From assembly GCA_017960475.1 (NCBI GenBank), contig JAGCZH010000018.1:1-64000 (forward strand): 64,000 nucleotides of DNA, in the 5' to 3' direction. Position 1 is the first letter of the stretch. Each line of letters starts with the position of its first letter. Under the pieces are notes generated by a model. It searched no databases. It was not told where the DNA came from and was given only the letters and a program-made list of their open reading frames with translations. The translations under genes were made by a program, and so were the position numbers. The stretch is from Bacteroidales bacterium (GTDB lineage: Bacteria > Bacteroidota > Bacteroidia > Bacteroidales > P3). Positions 50,455-58,863 of this stretch are shown here, in pieces.

Positions 50455-51603
50455 TTATCTTACACGCAGTTTTTGACCAATTTGGAGTACTTTTGTCTCC
50501 TTGATGTTGTTAAGTTTGCAGAGCTTTTTCACTGTTGTGCCGTTGCGTGCCGCTATTTTGCTGAGAGTGTCGCCGCTGCGCACCTTGTAGTATTTAGCTT
50601 GGTTGTTTTGTGTTTTCTTGGTAGTCTGTTCGGGAGCGGGCTTAGGTTTGGAGGGGTCGCGTTTTTGGTTTTCGGCAATAGTGCTGGCGTTGTTGGCAGC
50701 GGTGCCTGCATATTCGTTAATGCGGGAGATCTCGCTTTCAGAGGGTGAGGAGTGTGAGCTTCCGACTTTTGCGAAATATCTGGGGTTGAGGACAATCTCG
50801 TCGCTGCGTAGTTTGTGGTTGACACAGTCGACCACATATTCGGGGTTCATGGCTTTGCCCTGGTAGCGCATTTCGAAGTGAAGGTGGCTGCCGAAGCTGC
50901 GCCCTGTGTTGCCGCAGAGGCCTATGACGGCGCCGGCCTTGATGGTGTCGCCGGGGTTGACGTCGCGCTGAGACAGGTGGGCATAGTAGGTCTCGAGGCC
51001 GTTGTAGTGGCGTATAACGATGAGGTTGCCGTAGGATTTGTTGAATTTAGAGATGCGGACAATGCCGTCGAATGCCGCATATATAGGTTCGCCTGTGGGT
51101 TGGGCGAGGTCAACGCCATAGTGCCAACGGCGTTTGCGGGCTCCGAAATGTGATGACAGACGAGCGTGTTCTGGTGTCGGGAAGCAGAATTTGCGACCTT
51201 TTCTCTTGTCGGTGAGTTGAATGCGGACACCATTGGGGAGCTCGTTATCGCTGGCGTAGTGGATGACCTCATAGTCCATGCTGGCGTAGAGAATTTCTAA
51301 TTCACTTTCCGCACCCTCGCCCATCTGTTCGGGACGCAAGTATTGTGATGACTGAGTGAGTTCCTCGTCGTCCTCTTCCTGAGGAGCCAGGAGCATAGGA
51401 GGCACGGCGTTGTTTTTGTTGGCGGGGTCTTTGACAGGTGCTTGGAACTCCTCGCCCTCTTCGGAATATATCAGGTCAAGGTCGTCGACGGTGATAACAT
51501 TTTTATCCTCTTTCTTTGTATTGTTGTTTTGCCCATAGGATATAAGAGGCAAAAATAAGAGAGATGAAAGGGATAAAATGATGATTGCTTTATGTTTGTT
51601 CAT
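50455..51603 (-). CDS. M23 metallopeptidase with LysM domain
   Basis: The signal peptide is [20 protein letters not shown] ending near SYGQ. The peptidase domain has [20 protein letters not shown] and [10 protein letters not shown], which carry the zinc ligands of the M23 (lysostaphin/LytM) fold. A C-terminal LysM domain ([20 protein letters not shown] to QKLRVR) binds peptidoglycan. It is a periplasmic cell-wall endopeptidase or an activator of amidases. A longer frame from 51648 starts upstream of the -7 box at 51626, so the ATG at 51603 is preferred. trmD follows after 43 bases. Confidence 0.93.
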   Translation of the reverse strand: MNKHKAIIILSLSSLLFLPLISYGQNNNTKKEDKNVITVDDLDLIYSEEGEEFQAPVKDPANKNNAVPPMLLAPQEEDDEELTQSSQYLRPEQMGEGAESELEILYASMDYEVIHYASDNELPNGVRIQLTDKRKGRKFCFPTPEHARLSSHFGARKRRWHYGVDLAQPTGEPIYAAFDGIVRISKFNKSYGNLIVIRHYNGLETYYAHLSQRDVNPGDTIKAGAVIGLCGNTGRSFGSHLHFEMRYQGKAMNPEYVVDCVNHKLRSDEIVLNPRYFAKVGSSHSSPSESEISRINEYAGTAANNASTIAENQKRDPSKPKPAPEQTTKKTQNNQAKYYKVRSGDTLSKIAARNGTTVKKLCKLNNIKETKVLQIGQKLRVR

Positions 51604-51625
51604 TGTAGTCAATAGTTTTAAAATG

Positions 51626-51633
51626 CAAAGATA
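51626..51633 (-). promoter_or_regulatory. Bacteroidota -7 box for the M23/LysM gene
   Basis: On the minus strand TATCTTTG followed by CA fits TAnnTTTG exactly. It lies 22 bases before the ATG at 51603. A TTTG at the 19-base distance is not seen. It also decides the start of the M23 gene. Confidence 0.55.
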
Positions 51634-51689
51634 CGCAAAAAAAACCAAACGGAGAATTTTTTATTTTTTATTAAGGTTCGTGGTTCATG

Positions 51690-51727
51690 TTTGAAAGGTT
51701 AAAAGGGATTAAAAGGTTAAAAAGGGT
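51690..51727. repeat. Short AAAAGGTT-type array
   Basis: Units GAAAGGTT, AAAAGGGATT, AAAAGGTT and AAAAAGGGT are of the same type as the 40.6 kb array. The interval 51604-51843 otherwise shows no gene. Confidence 0.65.
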
Positions 51728-51843
51728 ACAAGCTCCAGTGGAGCGCGTAGAGCTGATATGTGTGCGGAGGATTAAAGTTTAAAAAGTGTAAGTTTCAATT
51801 TCCCCAGATCACAGGTCACTCAACCGAAATGGGATAAAAAGCA

Positions 51844-51870
51844 AAAGGCTGCGGTACTACCGCAGCCTTT
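51844..51870 (-). terminator. Rho-independent terminator after tnaA
   Basis: A perfect 13-base stem AAAGGCTGCGGTA / TACCGCAGCCTTT with a one-base centre is followed on the minus strand by TGCTTTTTA. It begins 29 bases past the tnaA stop. Confidence 0.85.
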
Positions 51871-51898
51871 GGAGTGTTTATTCTCAGCAGCAGGGCAA

Positions 51899-53275
51899 TT
51901 AGCCGAGGCGTCTGAATTGGCAGGTGAAGTGGCGCATAAGCTCGGCTTCCCAAGTGATTTCGAGACCACGTTTGATGGTGTCGCGGCGATCGTAAACATT
52001 CTTGAGGGCAGCGGCGATGACGTCCATGTGGTTGTTGGTGTAGACACGGCGCGGGATGCAGAGGCGTACGAAGTCGTTGCCGCCGAAACGGTTCTCGCGT
52101 GTTACGGGGTCGCGGTCGGCGAGGACGTAGCCAATCTCGCAGGCGCGGATACCGGCCTCGAGGTAGAGCTCGCAGGTGAGTGTCTGTGCAGGGAATTCCT
52201 CTTTGGGAATGTTGGTGAGCACCTTGTCAGCGTCGACAAAGATGGCATGTCCGCCGGCGGGGCGCTGGTAGGGGATGCCGTACTCGTCGAGTTTCTGGGC
52301 AAGGTAGTGGACCTGTTTGATGCGGGTCTCAACCATGTCGAACTCGATGTTTTCTTTCAGACCGACGGCGAGGGCGTCCATGTCACGGCCGTTCATACCG
52401 CCATAGGTGAGGAATCCCTCGAAGGGGATGCAGAAGAGCTTGGCACCTTCGTACCAGTCCTGCTTGTTGGTGGCGATGAAGCCGCCCATGTTAACGAGAC
52501 CGTCCTTCTTGGCGCTCATGGTCATGCTGTCGGCATAGCTGAACATTTCCTTGCAAATCTCGCGGAGGGTCTTATTCTCGTAGCCCTTCTCACGGGTTTT
52601 GATGAAATAGGCGTTCTCGATGAAGCGGGCGCTGTCGATGTTGACGGGCACACCGTATTTGTGGCAGAGCTCGCAGGTCTCGCGGATGTTCTGCATGCTG
52701 ACGGGCTGGCCGCCGACGGTATTGTTGGTGACGGTGAGTACCATGAAGGGGACATTGCCTTTATTCTCGACAAGGACTTTCTCCAGTTTCTCAAGGCTGA
52801 CATTGCCTTTGAAAGGAACTTCGAGCTGGGTGTCGTAGGCTTCGGGGACGGTGACGTCGATGGCGAAGGCTTTGCGGCTCTCGATGTGGCCCTTGGTGGT
52901 ATCGAAGTGGGCATTGCCGGGGATGATGTTGCCGGGCTTCACAAGGTAACTGAACAGCACGTTCTCGGCTGCGCGGCCCTGGTGGGTGGGGATGACATAC
53001 TCAAAGCCGGTGAGCTCGGTGATGGTGTCCTTCATGTGGTAGAAAGAACGGGCGCCGCCGTAGCTCTCGTCGCCCATCATCATAGCGCTCCACTGACGGT
53101 CGCTCATGGCGCCGGTGCCGGAGTCGGTGAGGAGGTCGATGTAGACGTAGTCGCTCTTGAGCATGAAAATGTTCTGGTGGGCTTCATTGAGCCACTTTTC
53201 GCGTTGTTCACGGGTGGATTTCTTGATAGGTTCAACCATCTTGATTTTCCACGCTTCTGCAAATGGGAGTTCCAT
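51899..53275 (-). CDS. tnaA: Tryptophanase
   Basis: This PLP-dependent lyase splits tryptophan into indole, pyruvate and ammonia. Family blocks are YIDLLTDSGTGAMSDRQW, IPTHQGRAAENVLF, the PLP-lysine region MTMSAKKDGLVNMGGF and RPAGGHAIFVDADKVL. The length of 458 residues is normal. Tyrosine phenol-lyase is a close paralogue, but the start MELPFAEAWKIKMVEPI and overall match fit Bacteroides tryptophanases as I recall them. The gene is monocistronic with a consensus promoter, a structured leader and its own terminator. Confidence 0.92.
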   Translation of the reverse strand: MELPFAEAWKIKMVEPIKKSTREQREKWLNEAHQNIFMLKSDYVYIDLLTDSGTGAMSDRQWSAMMMGDESYGGARSFYHMKDTITELTGFEYVIPTHQGRAAENVLFSYLVKPGNIIPGNAHFDTTKGHIESRKAFAIDVTVPEAYDTQLEVPFKGNVSLEKLEKVLVENKGNVPFMVLTVTNNTVGGQPVSMQNIRETCELCHKYGVPVNIDSARFIENAYFIKTREKGYENKTLREICKEMFSYADSMTMSAKKDGLVNMGGFIATNKQDWYEGAKLFCIPFEGFLTYGGMNGRDMDALAVGLKENIEFDMVETRIKQVHYLAQKLDEYGIPYQRPAGGHAIFVDADKVLTNIPKEEFPAQTLTCELYLEAGIRACEIGYVLADRDPVTRENRFGGNDFVRLCIPRRVYTNNHMDVIAAALKNVYDRRDTIKRGLEITWEAELMRHFTCQFRRLG

Positions 53276-53334
53276 AAATATTATGTTTTTGTGATTATGT
53301 TTTTTTGAGGTTTATTTGTATATAGAAAATAAAA

Positions 53335-53392
53335 ATATGGCACTTTGGGGTGTCATATTTTGAGATAGAACCATATATGGATATGGCTCTAT
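53335..53392 (-). promoter_or_regulatory. Two hairpins in the tnaA leader
   Basis: The hairpin at 53365-53392 has a 12-pair stem (ATAGAGCCATAT / ATATGGTTCTAT on the minus strand, one G-U) and a 4-base loop. The hairpin at 53335-53358 has a 9-base stem with one mismatch and a 6-base loop. They lie between the promoter and the tnaA start. A 26-codon frame (53469-53389, minus) ends at a TAG inside the first stem, an arrangement that could serve attenuation. It has no Trp codon. Regulation is inferred. Confidence 0.45.
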
Positions 53393-53480
53393 AGGGTGCT
53401 GTAAATGTCTCTTCTTTTGATATTTAGGAAGAGCTGGCGAGTGTTTATATGTATGGTTTTATTTGCCATAATAGAGAATG

Positions 53481-53511
53481 CAAAAATACGCATTTTTTTT
53501 TAACTGGCAAA
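53481..53511 (-). promoter_or_regulatory. tnaA promoter, full Bacteroidota consensus
   Basis: On the minus strand TTTG (53511-53508) is followed after exactly 19 bases by TATTTTTG (53488-53481), matching -33 TTTG and -7 TAnnTTTG. The tnaA leader would be about 200 bases. Confidence 0.75.
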
Positions 53512-53600
53512 TTGTATATCGATGATTTTAGAAATGAAAAAAGAAAAAAATAGATTGAAGAGTCGCTATTTCGTTGACGGGTGGGCAAAGAATCAGAGAG

Positions 53601-54122
53601 TTATTTTATTATGTTTTTATTGTCGCGTTTTTTGTTGGGGTCACCGACTTCGAGAGTTGTAATGGTATCATAGTTGAATTTGGTCACAGCCTTTTGGTCG
53701 GAGTCTATGACGGTGCTTTCGTCACCGGCAAGGATGTCGGGGACTTTGATTTTGATTTGAGCTTTCCATTCGCCATTGTATCTTACCATCATTAGAGTGT
53801 CGTCGACTTCCTGAATAGGTGTTTTTTTGTGGAAGGCCACTCTGGCGACGCTATCATTGGTGTAAATGATGTCTTTTATGGTGATTTTGGCGGGAGTGTT
53901 TTTCTTGATATATTCAGGGTCGACCATGCGCATTACAGTTTTTTCGATGGTGCGAAGACCCTTGACAGTTTCGGGGGTAGCATATTTGCATGCCTCGTCG
54001 ATATTGTAATCGCCAGTGGCGTCAAGATAATGTTGCGCGGCGCTTTTGACTTGGTGTTTGTCGCTGGCGCAGGACGCTGAGAGCAATGTTGCCAGGCAGA
54101 TTACAAAAAGGATTTTTTTCAT
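53601..54122 (-). CDS. Small lipoprotein, NTF2-like (possibly DUF4878)
   Basis: The leader MKKILFVICLATLLSASC is a lipoprotein signal. The mature part (AAQHYLDATGDYNIDEACKY, near residues 29-48, and MVRYNGEWKAQIKIKVPD) resembles small NTF2-like lipoproteins of the DUF4878 type, in which a helix with an activity-dependent name is followed by a curved sheet. The function is unknown. It lies 112 bases after the 135-residue lipoprotein gene, with a terminator in between. Confidence 0.75.
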   Translation of the reverse strand: MKKILFVICLATLLSASCASDKHQVKSAAQHYLDATGDYNIDEACKYATPETVKGLRTIEKTVMRMVDPEYIKKNTPAKITIKDIIYTNDSVARVAFHKKTPIQEVDDTLMMVRYNGEWKAQIKIKVPDILAGDESTVIDSDQKAVTKFNYDTITTLEVGDPNKKRDNKNIIK

Positions 54123-54189
54123 TGTTGTTTTGGATTTGTTAAACAGCCGATGAGAGAGAAAAGATGCGGAACTTGTGGGAAATAAAAAG

Positions 54190-54217
54190 AAAGAGCCAGT
54201 GAATTCACTGGCTCTTT
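54190..54217 (-). terminator. Perfect palindromic terminator after the 135-residue lipoprotein
   Basis: AAAGAGCCAGTGAA / TTCACTGGCTCTTT is a perfect 28-base inverted repeat, followed on minus by TTCTTTTTATT. It lies 17 bases past the stop codon. Confidence 0.85.
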
Positions 54218-54234
54218 ACGACTCAAACGAGTTA

Positions 54235-54642
54235 TTATTTAACTTTAGCACCAGTCTTGGCGTCGCTATTTCTTTTGGTATCGTTAGCGGCGGACAATCC
54301 TTTGGTAGCAGCGCTATTAGCGTTGACTTTACCTTGGACTCTTTCGTTGGAAGTGGTGGTGTTGGGGTTACGCTCGTTGGAAGTGGCAGCTGTCATGGTA
54401 GGAGCCTTTTTGTTGTCCTTTGCTGTCTTGTTGCCTTTCTTGGCAGCGGTTTTAGCAGGGGCAGGTTCCTCAACAGGAGCGATAGTGTCCTGATCCATTG
54501 TGTCAACAACGGGAGTGTCAACAGTAGCAGGAGTATCCATGGCAGGAGTGTCCTGTTTTTCGGTGTTGTCGGCGTTGTTGCAAGCAACAGCGAGACCCAT
54601 AGCGCAGACAGCGATGGCTGCGAGTTTGAAAAACTTCTTCAT
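54235..54642 (-). CDS. Low-complexity lipoprotein (135 aa)
   Basis: The leader MKKFFKLAAIAVCAMGLAVAC is a lipoprotein signal, followed by NNADNTEKQ. The mature part is rich in Thr, Pro, Asp, Lys and Asn with no recognisable domain: DTPAMDTPATVDTPVVDT, then KKGNKTAKDNKK, and a duplicated TSNER with similar flanks (about residues 88-101). It is probably an unstructured cell-envelope lipoprotein. It starts 13 bases after the 209-residue lipoprotein gene and is likely cotranscribed with it. Confidence 0.8.
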   Translation of the reverse strand: MKKFFKLAAIAVCAMGLAVACNNADNTEKQDTPAMDTPATVDTPVVDTMDQDTIAPVEEPAPAKTAAKKGNKTAKDNKKAPTMTAATSNERNPNTTTSNERVQGKVNANSAATKGLSAANDTKRNSDAKTGAKVK

Positions 54643-54655
54643 TGTTTAATGGAAA

Positions 54656-55285
54656 TTAGATTTTATAAGGTCTTTTAGCGGATTGTTCGGTGAGAGGCAT
54701 GTTGCCAGCTTTGACATTGAGGGTGCCCTGAGCAGCGGCGTTGATGTCACCACCGGTGTAACCTTCAGCGTTTGATACGAAAGCTTGGAGAGCGCTGAAC
54801 ATGTTAGCGTCAACAACGAAGGTGGTCTTCAAAGTGGAGAGGTCGAAAGCTTTCATGTCGCAGGTAACGCTTTTTGCCCACCAGTCACCATAGGCAGAAC
54901 CATTGCTGGTGAGATAGGTGTTTTCGTAGTATTCGCAGATCATAGGACCAGTAGTGCTGCTGAGCTGACCTTGAGCGTCGGCGGTAGTGGTCTGAGAACC
55001 AGCGGCCTGCTGATAGGTGTAGAGCTCGAAGCCAGGAACGTAGCTGTCAGCGGTGCCAAAGTAGTCGGCAATCATGAAAGTGGAGCCATTATAAGTGACG
55101 TTGAGTGTTGAAGCGTCGCCAGGAACCCAAGCTTCGCCACCATTGAACTGGATTTTTACGCCGTCAGCGATCTGCTCTTCCTGATTCTGGTTGTTGTCTT
55201 CGGTGTCTTCATTTTTGTCTTTGCAGGAAGTGATAAGGCTGCAAGCAATCAGGGCAACGCCCATAATAGTGAAAATTCTTTTCAT
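54656..55285 (-). CDS. Lipoprotein of unknown function (209 aa)
   Basis: The leader MKRIFTIMGVALIACSLITSC is a lipoprotein signal. The next residues KDKNEDTEDNN are acidic, like the lipoprotein export signals described for Bacteroidota, so surface exposure is possible. The body is predicted beta-rich (QFNGGEAWVPGDASTLNVTY, FELYTYQQAAGSQTT). I do not recognise a family. A consensus promoter lies 226 bases upstream, giving an unusually long leader. Confidence 0.8.
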   Translation of the reverse strand: MKRIFTIMGVALIACSLITSCKDKNEDTEDNNQNQEEQIADGVKIQFNGGEAWVPGDASTLNVTYNGSTFMIADYFGTADSYVPGFELYTYQQAAGSQTTTADAQGQLSSTTGPMICEYYENTYLTSNGSAYGDWWAKSVTCDMKAFDLSTLKTTFVVDANMFSALQAFVSNAEGYTGGDINAAAQGTLNVKAGNMPLTEQSAKRPYKI

Positions 55286-55510
55286 TTTTTTTCAGTTTTA
55301 AGTTAATAATTATTTTGATTAGTTACTTGTATTATCGTTTTATTGCAGTTCAAAGAGAGAATTTAAAAAAAAATACCTTAAAAGATTATAATTGTCTTTT
55401 TTTTAATCTTCTTTTTGTTGAATAGGTTGTGCGAATAATAGTGTAAAATACTGTTTTAGTGAATGTTTTTAAAGTATTATAAAAACAGGCATTCATATAG
55501 TTTTACATTG
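55286..55510. other. Long 5' leader of the 209-residue lipoprotein gene
   Basis: This A/T-rich stretch between the start codon and the -7 box contains a possible hairpin around 55464-55495 (GAATGTTTTTA pairing with TAAAAAC and CATTC). No gene or known riboswitch is visible. Confidence 0.4.
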
Positions 55511-55541
55511 CAAATATACTAATATGTTTTATACCGACAAA
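55511..55541 (-). promoter_or_regulatory. Consensus promoter of the lipoprotein pair
   Basis: On the minus strand TTTG (55541-55538), a 19-base spacer, then TATATTTG (55518-55511) match the Bacteroidota consensus exactly. Confidence 0.75.
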
Positions 55542-55720
55542 TTTTTTTTATTTTTTTAGCAAAATGGGGTGTGAAAAAGAATAAAAAAGAGGTAAGGCTG
55601 TTATTGAATAACGGGGTTATAAAAAAGGGAAGCGTATAAATATCAGAGACTTCTTGCAAGAAAGTCAGAGGCTTAATGTAAATAAATATTTTTTTTACCT
55701 TATAAAATATAGAACTTTGT

Positions 55721-55728
55721 TATTTTTG
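55721..55728 (+). promoter_or_regulatory. -7 box of the YrdC/YciO gene
   Basis: TATTTTTG followed by CA fits TAnnTTTG. It lies 25 bases before the ATG at 55753 and rules out the longer frame from 55654. No TTTG occurs at the ideal -33 distance. Confidence 0.5.
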
Positions 55729-55752
55729 CACGCTCAAAAAAAGAAAGATACG

Positions 55753-56373
55753 ATGTTGAAAAGGATATATTGCGAAAATCCCAACCGTCATGATGTCAAT
55801 GCCGTTGCCGACATTCTCGGTGATGGAGGCATAGCCATAATACCCACCGACACACTGTATGCTTTTGTGTGCAGTATGGAGTTCAAGAAGTCGGTGGAGA
55901 CCATAGCGCGGCTGAAAGGTTTTTCGCTCAAGCAGGCCAAATACTCGATGTTGTGCTGCAATCTGGCGCAGGCGTCGGAATATGTGCGGCCAATGGACAA
56001 AGAGACTTTCGCGTTGCTGAAGCGATGTCTGCCGGGGCCATACACCTTCATCATGGATGCCAACAGCCAGGTGCCGCGAAACTATTTGAACCCTAACAAA
56101 ACCATAGGTATTCGAGTGCCAGCCAATCCGATATGCAACGCTATCATAGAGTCGTTGGGGATGCCCCTTATAGGAACATCAGTGCGGACTCTTGACGACG
56201 AGCGAGAGACAGAGTACCTTACCGACCCCGAGCTTATCAATGAGCTTTTCGGACGACAGGTGGAGATCGTTGTTGACGGAGGCATAGGAGATGACACACC
56301 TTCCACGGTGATAGATTGCAGCAATGGCAATATGGAGGTGGTGCGAAGGGGCAAAGGGGATGTTGATGAGTGA
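55753..56373 (+). CDS. Sua5/YciO/YrdC family protein (threonylcarbamoyl-AMP synthase type)
   Basis: The family makes threonylcarbamoyl-AMP for the t6A37 modification of tRNA. The start MLKRIYCENPNRHDVNAVAD gives 206 residues. Family blocks are GGIAIIPTDTLYAFVCSM, RLKGFSLKQAKYSMLC and LPGPYTFIMDANSQVPRNYL, then TIGIRVPANP. It resembles the YciO branch, whose role is less sure than that of true TsaC/YrdC. It is followed by the holin-like gene after 35 bases. Confidence 0.88.
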   Translation: MLKRIYCENPNRHDVNAVADILGDGGIAIIPTDTLYAFVCSMEFKKSVETIARLKGFSLKQAKYSMLCCNLAQASEYVRPMDKETFALLKRCLPGPYTFIMDANSQVPRNYLNPNKTIGIRVPANPICNAIIESLGMPLIGTSVRTLDDERETEYLTDPELINELFGRQVEIVVDGGIGDDTPSTVIDCSNGNMEVVRRGKGDVDE

Positions 56374-56408
56374 TGGAAATAGAAAATAAAAACAAAGAAG
56401 ATTAGAAA

Positions 56409-56867
56409 ATGAGAATAGATATCAATGCAAGACGTCAGCGACAGTCAGGTCCTTGGGGCTTCTTGGGCCGTACTATCGTTCTTACTTTGGCGATAATAAT
56501 AGCCATACGATTCCTGCCAGGTGTACACATGGAGGGCAACGGTGTTGGCGCCGCAGTGGTTACAGCATTGGTGATAGCACTCCTTGACAATTTTATCAGG
56601 CCGATACTCATTTTCATCACACTCCCATTCACCGTTGTGACAATGGGACTATTCATTTTTATCATCAATGCCGTCATTATTGAGATGGCAGCCGCCTTGG
56701 TGCCTCCATTCCAGGTGGACACCTTCGGCAGCGCACTTCTTTTCAGCCTTGTCATCACGGCGTTAAACTACCTTTTGGAACTTCCAAACCGTTTCCTGAA
56801 TCGTGGCGAATATAAAAGCAAAGACACGGACGACGACGGTTTTACAGAGTATGAGGAGGTGGAATAA
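56409..56867 (+). CDS. Phage-holin-IV-like membrane protein (YvlD type, 152 aa)
   Basis: Three to four membrane segments are seen: GRTIVLTLAIIIAIRFL, VVTALVIALLDNFIRPI, FTVVTMGLFIFIINAVII and ALLFSLVITALNYLLEL. The D-N-F-I-R-P block after the second segment is typical of the PF04020 family. Despite the family name it is a chromosomal inner-membrane protein of unknown role, not a sign of a prophage. An acidic tail (KDTDDDGFTEYEEVE) extends into the cytosol or periplasm. panC follows after 54 bases. Confidence 0.88.
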   Translation: MRIDINARRQRQSGPWGFLGRTIVLTLAIIIAIRFLPGVHMEGNGVGAAVVTALVIALLDNFIRPILIFITLPFTVVTMGLFIFIINAVIIEMAAALVPPFQVDTFGSALLFSLVITALNYLLELPNRFLNRGEYKSKDTDDDGFTEYEEVE

Positions 56868-56921
56868 AGATTAGTATGTTATAACAACAACGGATATCAA
56901 ATAATAAACAATTATTCATCA

Positions 56922-57800
56922 ATGGAAAGAATAACAACAGTGGCCGCTCTTGGCGAGGCTGTCAGCGCCGCCAAGGCAGAAGGCAAAAGCATAGGATTGG
57001 TGCCTACCATGGGAGCCTTGCACGAAGGGCACCTCTCACTGATACGCAAAGCCAAAGAGGAGAACGATGTCGTTTTCGTCAGTGTCTTTGTCAACCCCAT
57101 ACAATTCAACAATAAGGAAGACCTTGCCAAGTACCCCCGCACTGTCGACGCAGACTGTGAGAAGCTTGAGAGCGTAGGCTGCGACTATGTCTTTTTGCCC
57201 AGTGTCGAGGAGATGTATCCAGAGCCTGTGAAGGAAGAATATCATTTCGGTCCTCTCGAGGAGGTTATGGAAGGACCGCGGCGTCCCGGCCATTTTTCTG
57301 GTGTCGCCGTGGTTGTGCGTCGTCTGTTTGATTTGGTCAAGCCTGTACGTGCCTACTTTGGAGAGAAAGACTATCAGCAGCTCGCCATCATTCGCAACCT
57401 GATAGAACAGATACATTATGACATTGAGATTGTTCCATGTCCTATAGTCCGTGCTGACGACGGTCTGGCTTTAAGCAGCCGCAACATGCGTCTCTCAGCA
57501 TCCGCACGCGCAATGGCACCTGCAATATACGAGACTTTGCAGCAGGCGGTTGAGATGGCGGAATATGAGGATGTCGAAGAGGTTAAGGAATGGGTCGTCG
57601 AAACATTGGCGTCATTCCATGAGGTCAATCCGGACCTATGTCCTGACGATTTGAAGTTCGAGCCGGAATATTTTGAGATTGTCAATGCCAAAACACTTCA
57701 GCCTATTGATGACTGGGATGACGCTGCCGATGATGGCGCTGTGGGATGTATAGCGGTGTGGCTGAATGGGGTAAGACTTATCGATATGGTGAAGTTCTAA
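56922..57800 (+). CDS. panC: Pantothenate synthetase
   Basis: The enzyme joins pantoate and beta-alanine with ATP to make pantothenate for coenzyme A. The HIGH-like motif PTMGALHEGHLSLIRKAKEE lies at about residues 28-47. Further blocks are FVNPIQFNNKEDLAKYPRT, RPGHFSGVAVVVRRLFD, YFGEKDYQQLAIIRNL and LSSRNMRLS (KMSKS-like). The length of 292 residues is slightly above the usual 280 owing to acidic stretches near the C-terminus. No panB or panD is next to it. Confidence 0.96.
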   Translation: MERITTVAALGEAVSAAKAEGKSIGLVPTMGALHEGHLSLIRKAKEENDVVFVSVFVNPIQFNNKEDLAKYPRTVDADCEKLESVGCDYVFLPSVEEMYPEPVKEEYHFGPLEEVMEGPRRPGHFSGVAVVVRRLFDLVKPVRAYFGEKDYQQLAIIRNLIEQIHYDIEIVPCPIVRADDGLALSSRNMRLSASARAMAPAIYETLQQAVEMAEYEDVEEVKEWVVETLASFHEVNPDLCPDDLKFEPEYFEIVNAKTLQPIDDWDDAADDGAVGCIAVWLNGVRLIDMVKF

Positions 57801-57854
57801 ACGCTGCCATTTTTTATCTGTTTTTATCTACTCCGAACATCAGGAGCAGACAGT

Positions 57855-58766
57855 CTATTCCTCATAGTAGTAGTTCAGCATTTCGGTGTTGACGGTACGA
57901 TAACCCTGAGAGACGCTTTGGATGTTTACAGAGGTGCATGACACCGGGATGTCGTCACTATAGGTGTAGCTATAACGTTTCTTAGATTCCTCGTTGCCGT
58001 CTCTGAAAGAGGTCGCTGTGGTGACGTTGTTGGCATTGCAGAATGTCGTCGCACCATTTTCGGTGGGCATAACCAGAGAAAGAAGGAGCCCCTTAATGGG
58101 GTTCTTTTTGTTGTCGTATTTGAACTCCTTTTTGATGTTCTCGTAGTTAATACTAACCACGTTGTCGTTTTTCCATTTCAGGGTCACCGTGTAATTGGAT
58201 GCTTTGCTGCTTTTGGTATCGCGCATCAGGGGTTGGCCTTCGTCAAAGAGGTGCATCAAGAAGGTCTCGATGGCGTCGCATTCCGTGACAGCGCTTTTTG
58301 TGTCGACAATCTCGACATCAATACTGCTGAAATTGTGTCCGTCATGATGGAAAGTATAGGTCTGGTATACGACATCGTTTTTGTTGTAAAAATCTATTTT
58401 GTCCAGCCGACGACCATCGTATTCCAGCGTTGCGTATGAGCCACCCTGATTGCTGTTGATTCTTGTCAGGCGTTTGCCGTCGTAAACCATGGCTATGGTG
58501 TGGTCCACGCGGCCGTTGGCATAGTAGTCGATGTGGTCAAGGTTGTTGTCTTTCCAACTCCAGCGCTCGACGATATGTGAGGCCACCGAGTCGACACGGT
58601 AGGTGTGCCAAAGATGTGATGTGTCGACATGTCTCTGATACTCAACAGAAGAGTATTCATATATGGTGCTGATACGGTATTCAGGTTTGTATACGCCGTC
58701 TTTTTTGCACGATGCCAACGTGAGCGCCATTGCTGCCATTGCTATAAGTGTTACAATTCTTTTCAT
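57855..58766 (-). CDS. Lipoprotein of unknown function (303 aa)
   Basis: The leader MKRIVTLIAMAAMALTLASC is a lipoprotein signal followed by KKDG. The body has repeated Tyr-Asp and Tyr-Asn strands (DYYANGRVDHTIAMVYDGKR, ATLEYDGRRLDKIDFYN), resembling YD-repeat or DUF4595-like beta-sheet lipoproteins of Bacteroidales. The family call is weak. It is convergent with panC and divergent from the M1 peptidase gene. Confidence 0.8.
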   Translation of the reverse strand: MKRIVTLIAMAAMALTLASCKKDGVYKPEYRISTIYEYSSVEYQRHVDTSHLWHTYRVDSVASHIVERWSWKDNNLDHIDYYANGRVDHTIAMVYDGKRLTRINSNQGGSYATLEYDGRRLDKIDFYNKNDVVYQTYTFHHDGHNFSSIDVEIVDTKSAVTECDAIETFLMHLFDEGQPLMRDTKSSKASNYTVTLKWKNDNVVSINYENIKKEFKYDNKKNPIKGLLLSLVMPTENGATTFCNANNVTTATSFRDGNEESKKRYSYTYSDDIPVSCTSVNIQSVSQGYRTVNTEMLNYYYEE

Positions 58767-58819
58767 GCTTGTTGTTATCTCTTTTTACAGATAAAGTAAC
58801 GTAATGATATCTTTTTTCG

Positions 58820-58827
58820 TATATTTG
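58820..58827 (+). promoter_or_regulatory. -7 box of the M1 peptidase gene
   Basis: TATATTTG followed by CA fits TAnnTTTG. It lies 36 bases before the ATG at 58864 and argues against the longer frame that begins at 58804. The -33 element is poor. Confidence 0.5.
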
Positions 58828-58863
58828 CATTTTGTAAAAAAAGAATACAAAGGATATATTGTT

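Noticed and set aside
51604-51648. Longer start of the M23/LysM gene
   Set aside because: It starts upstream of the likely -7 box at 51626-51633 and precedes a good signal peptide start at 51603.
51899-53275. Tyrosine phenol-lyase in place of tryptophanase
   Set aside because: The two are close paralogues, but start, core blocks and overall match fit Bacteroides tryptophanase better. An assay would decide.
55654-55752. Longer start of the YrdC/YciO gene
   Set aside because: The -7 box at 55721-55728 lies inside it, and the conserved protein begins at 55753.
56409-56867. Possible prophage sign from the holin-like gene
   Set aside because: PF04020-type proteins are common chromosomal membrane proteins, and no other phage gene lies nearby.
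58804-58863. Longer start of the M1 peptidase
   Set aside because: The -7 box at 58820-58827 lies inside this extension; the signal peptide begins at 58864.
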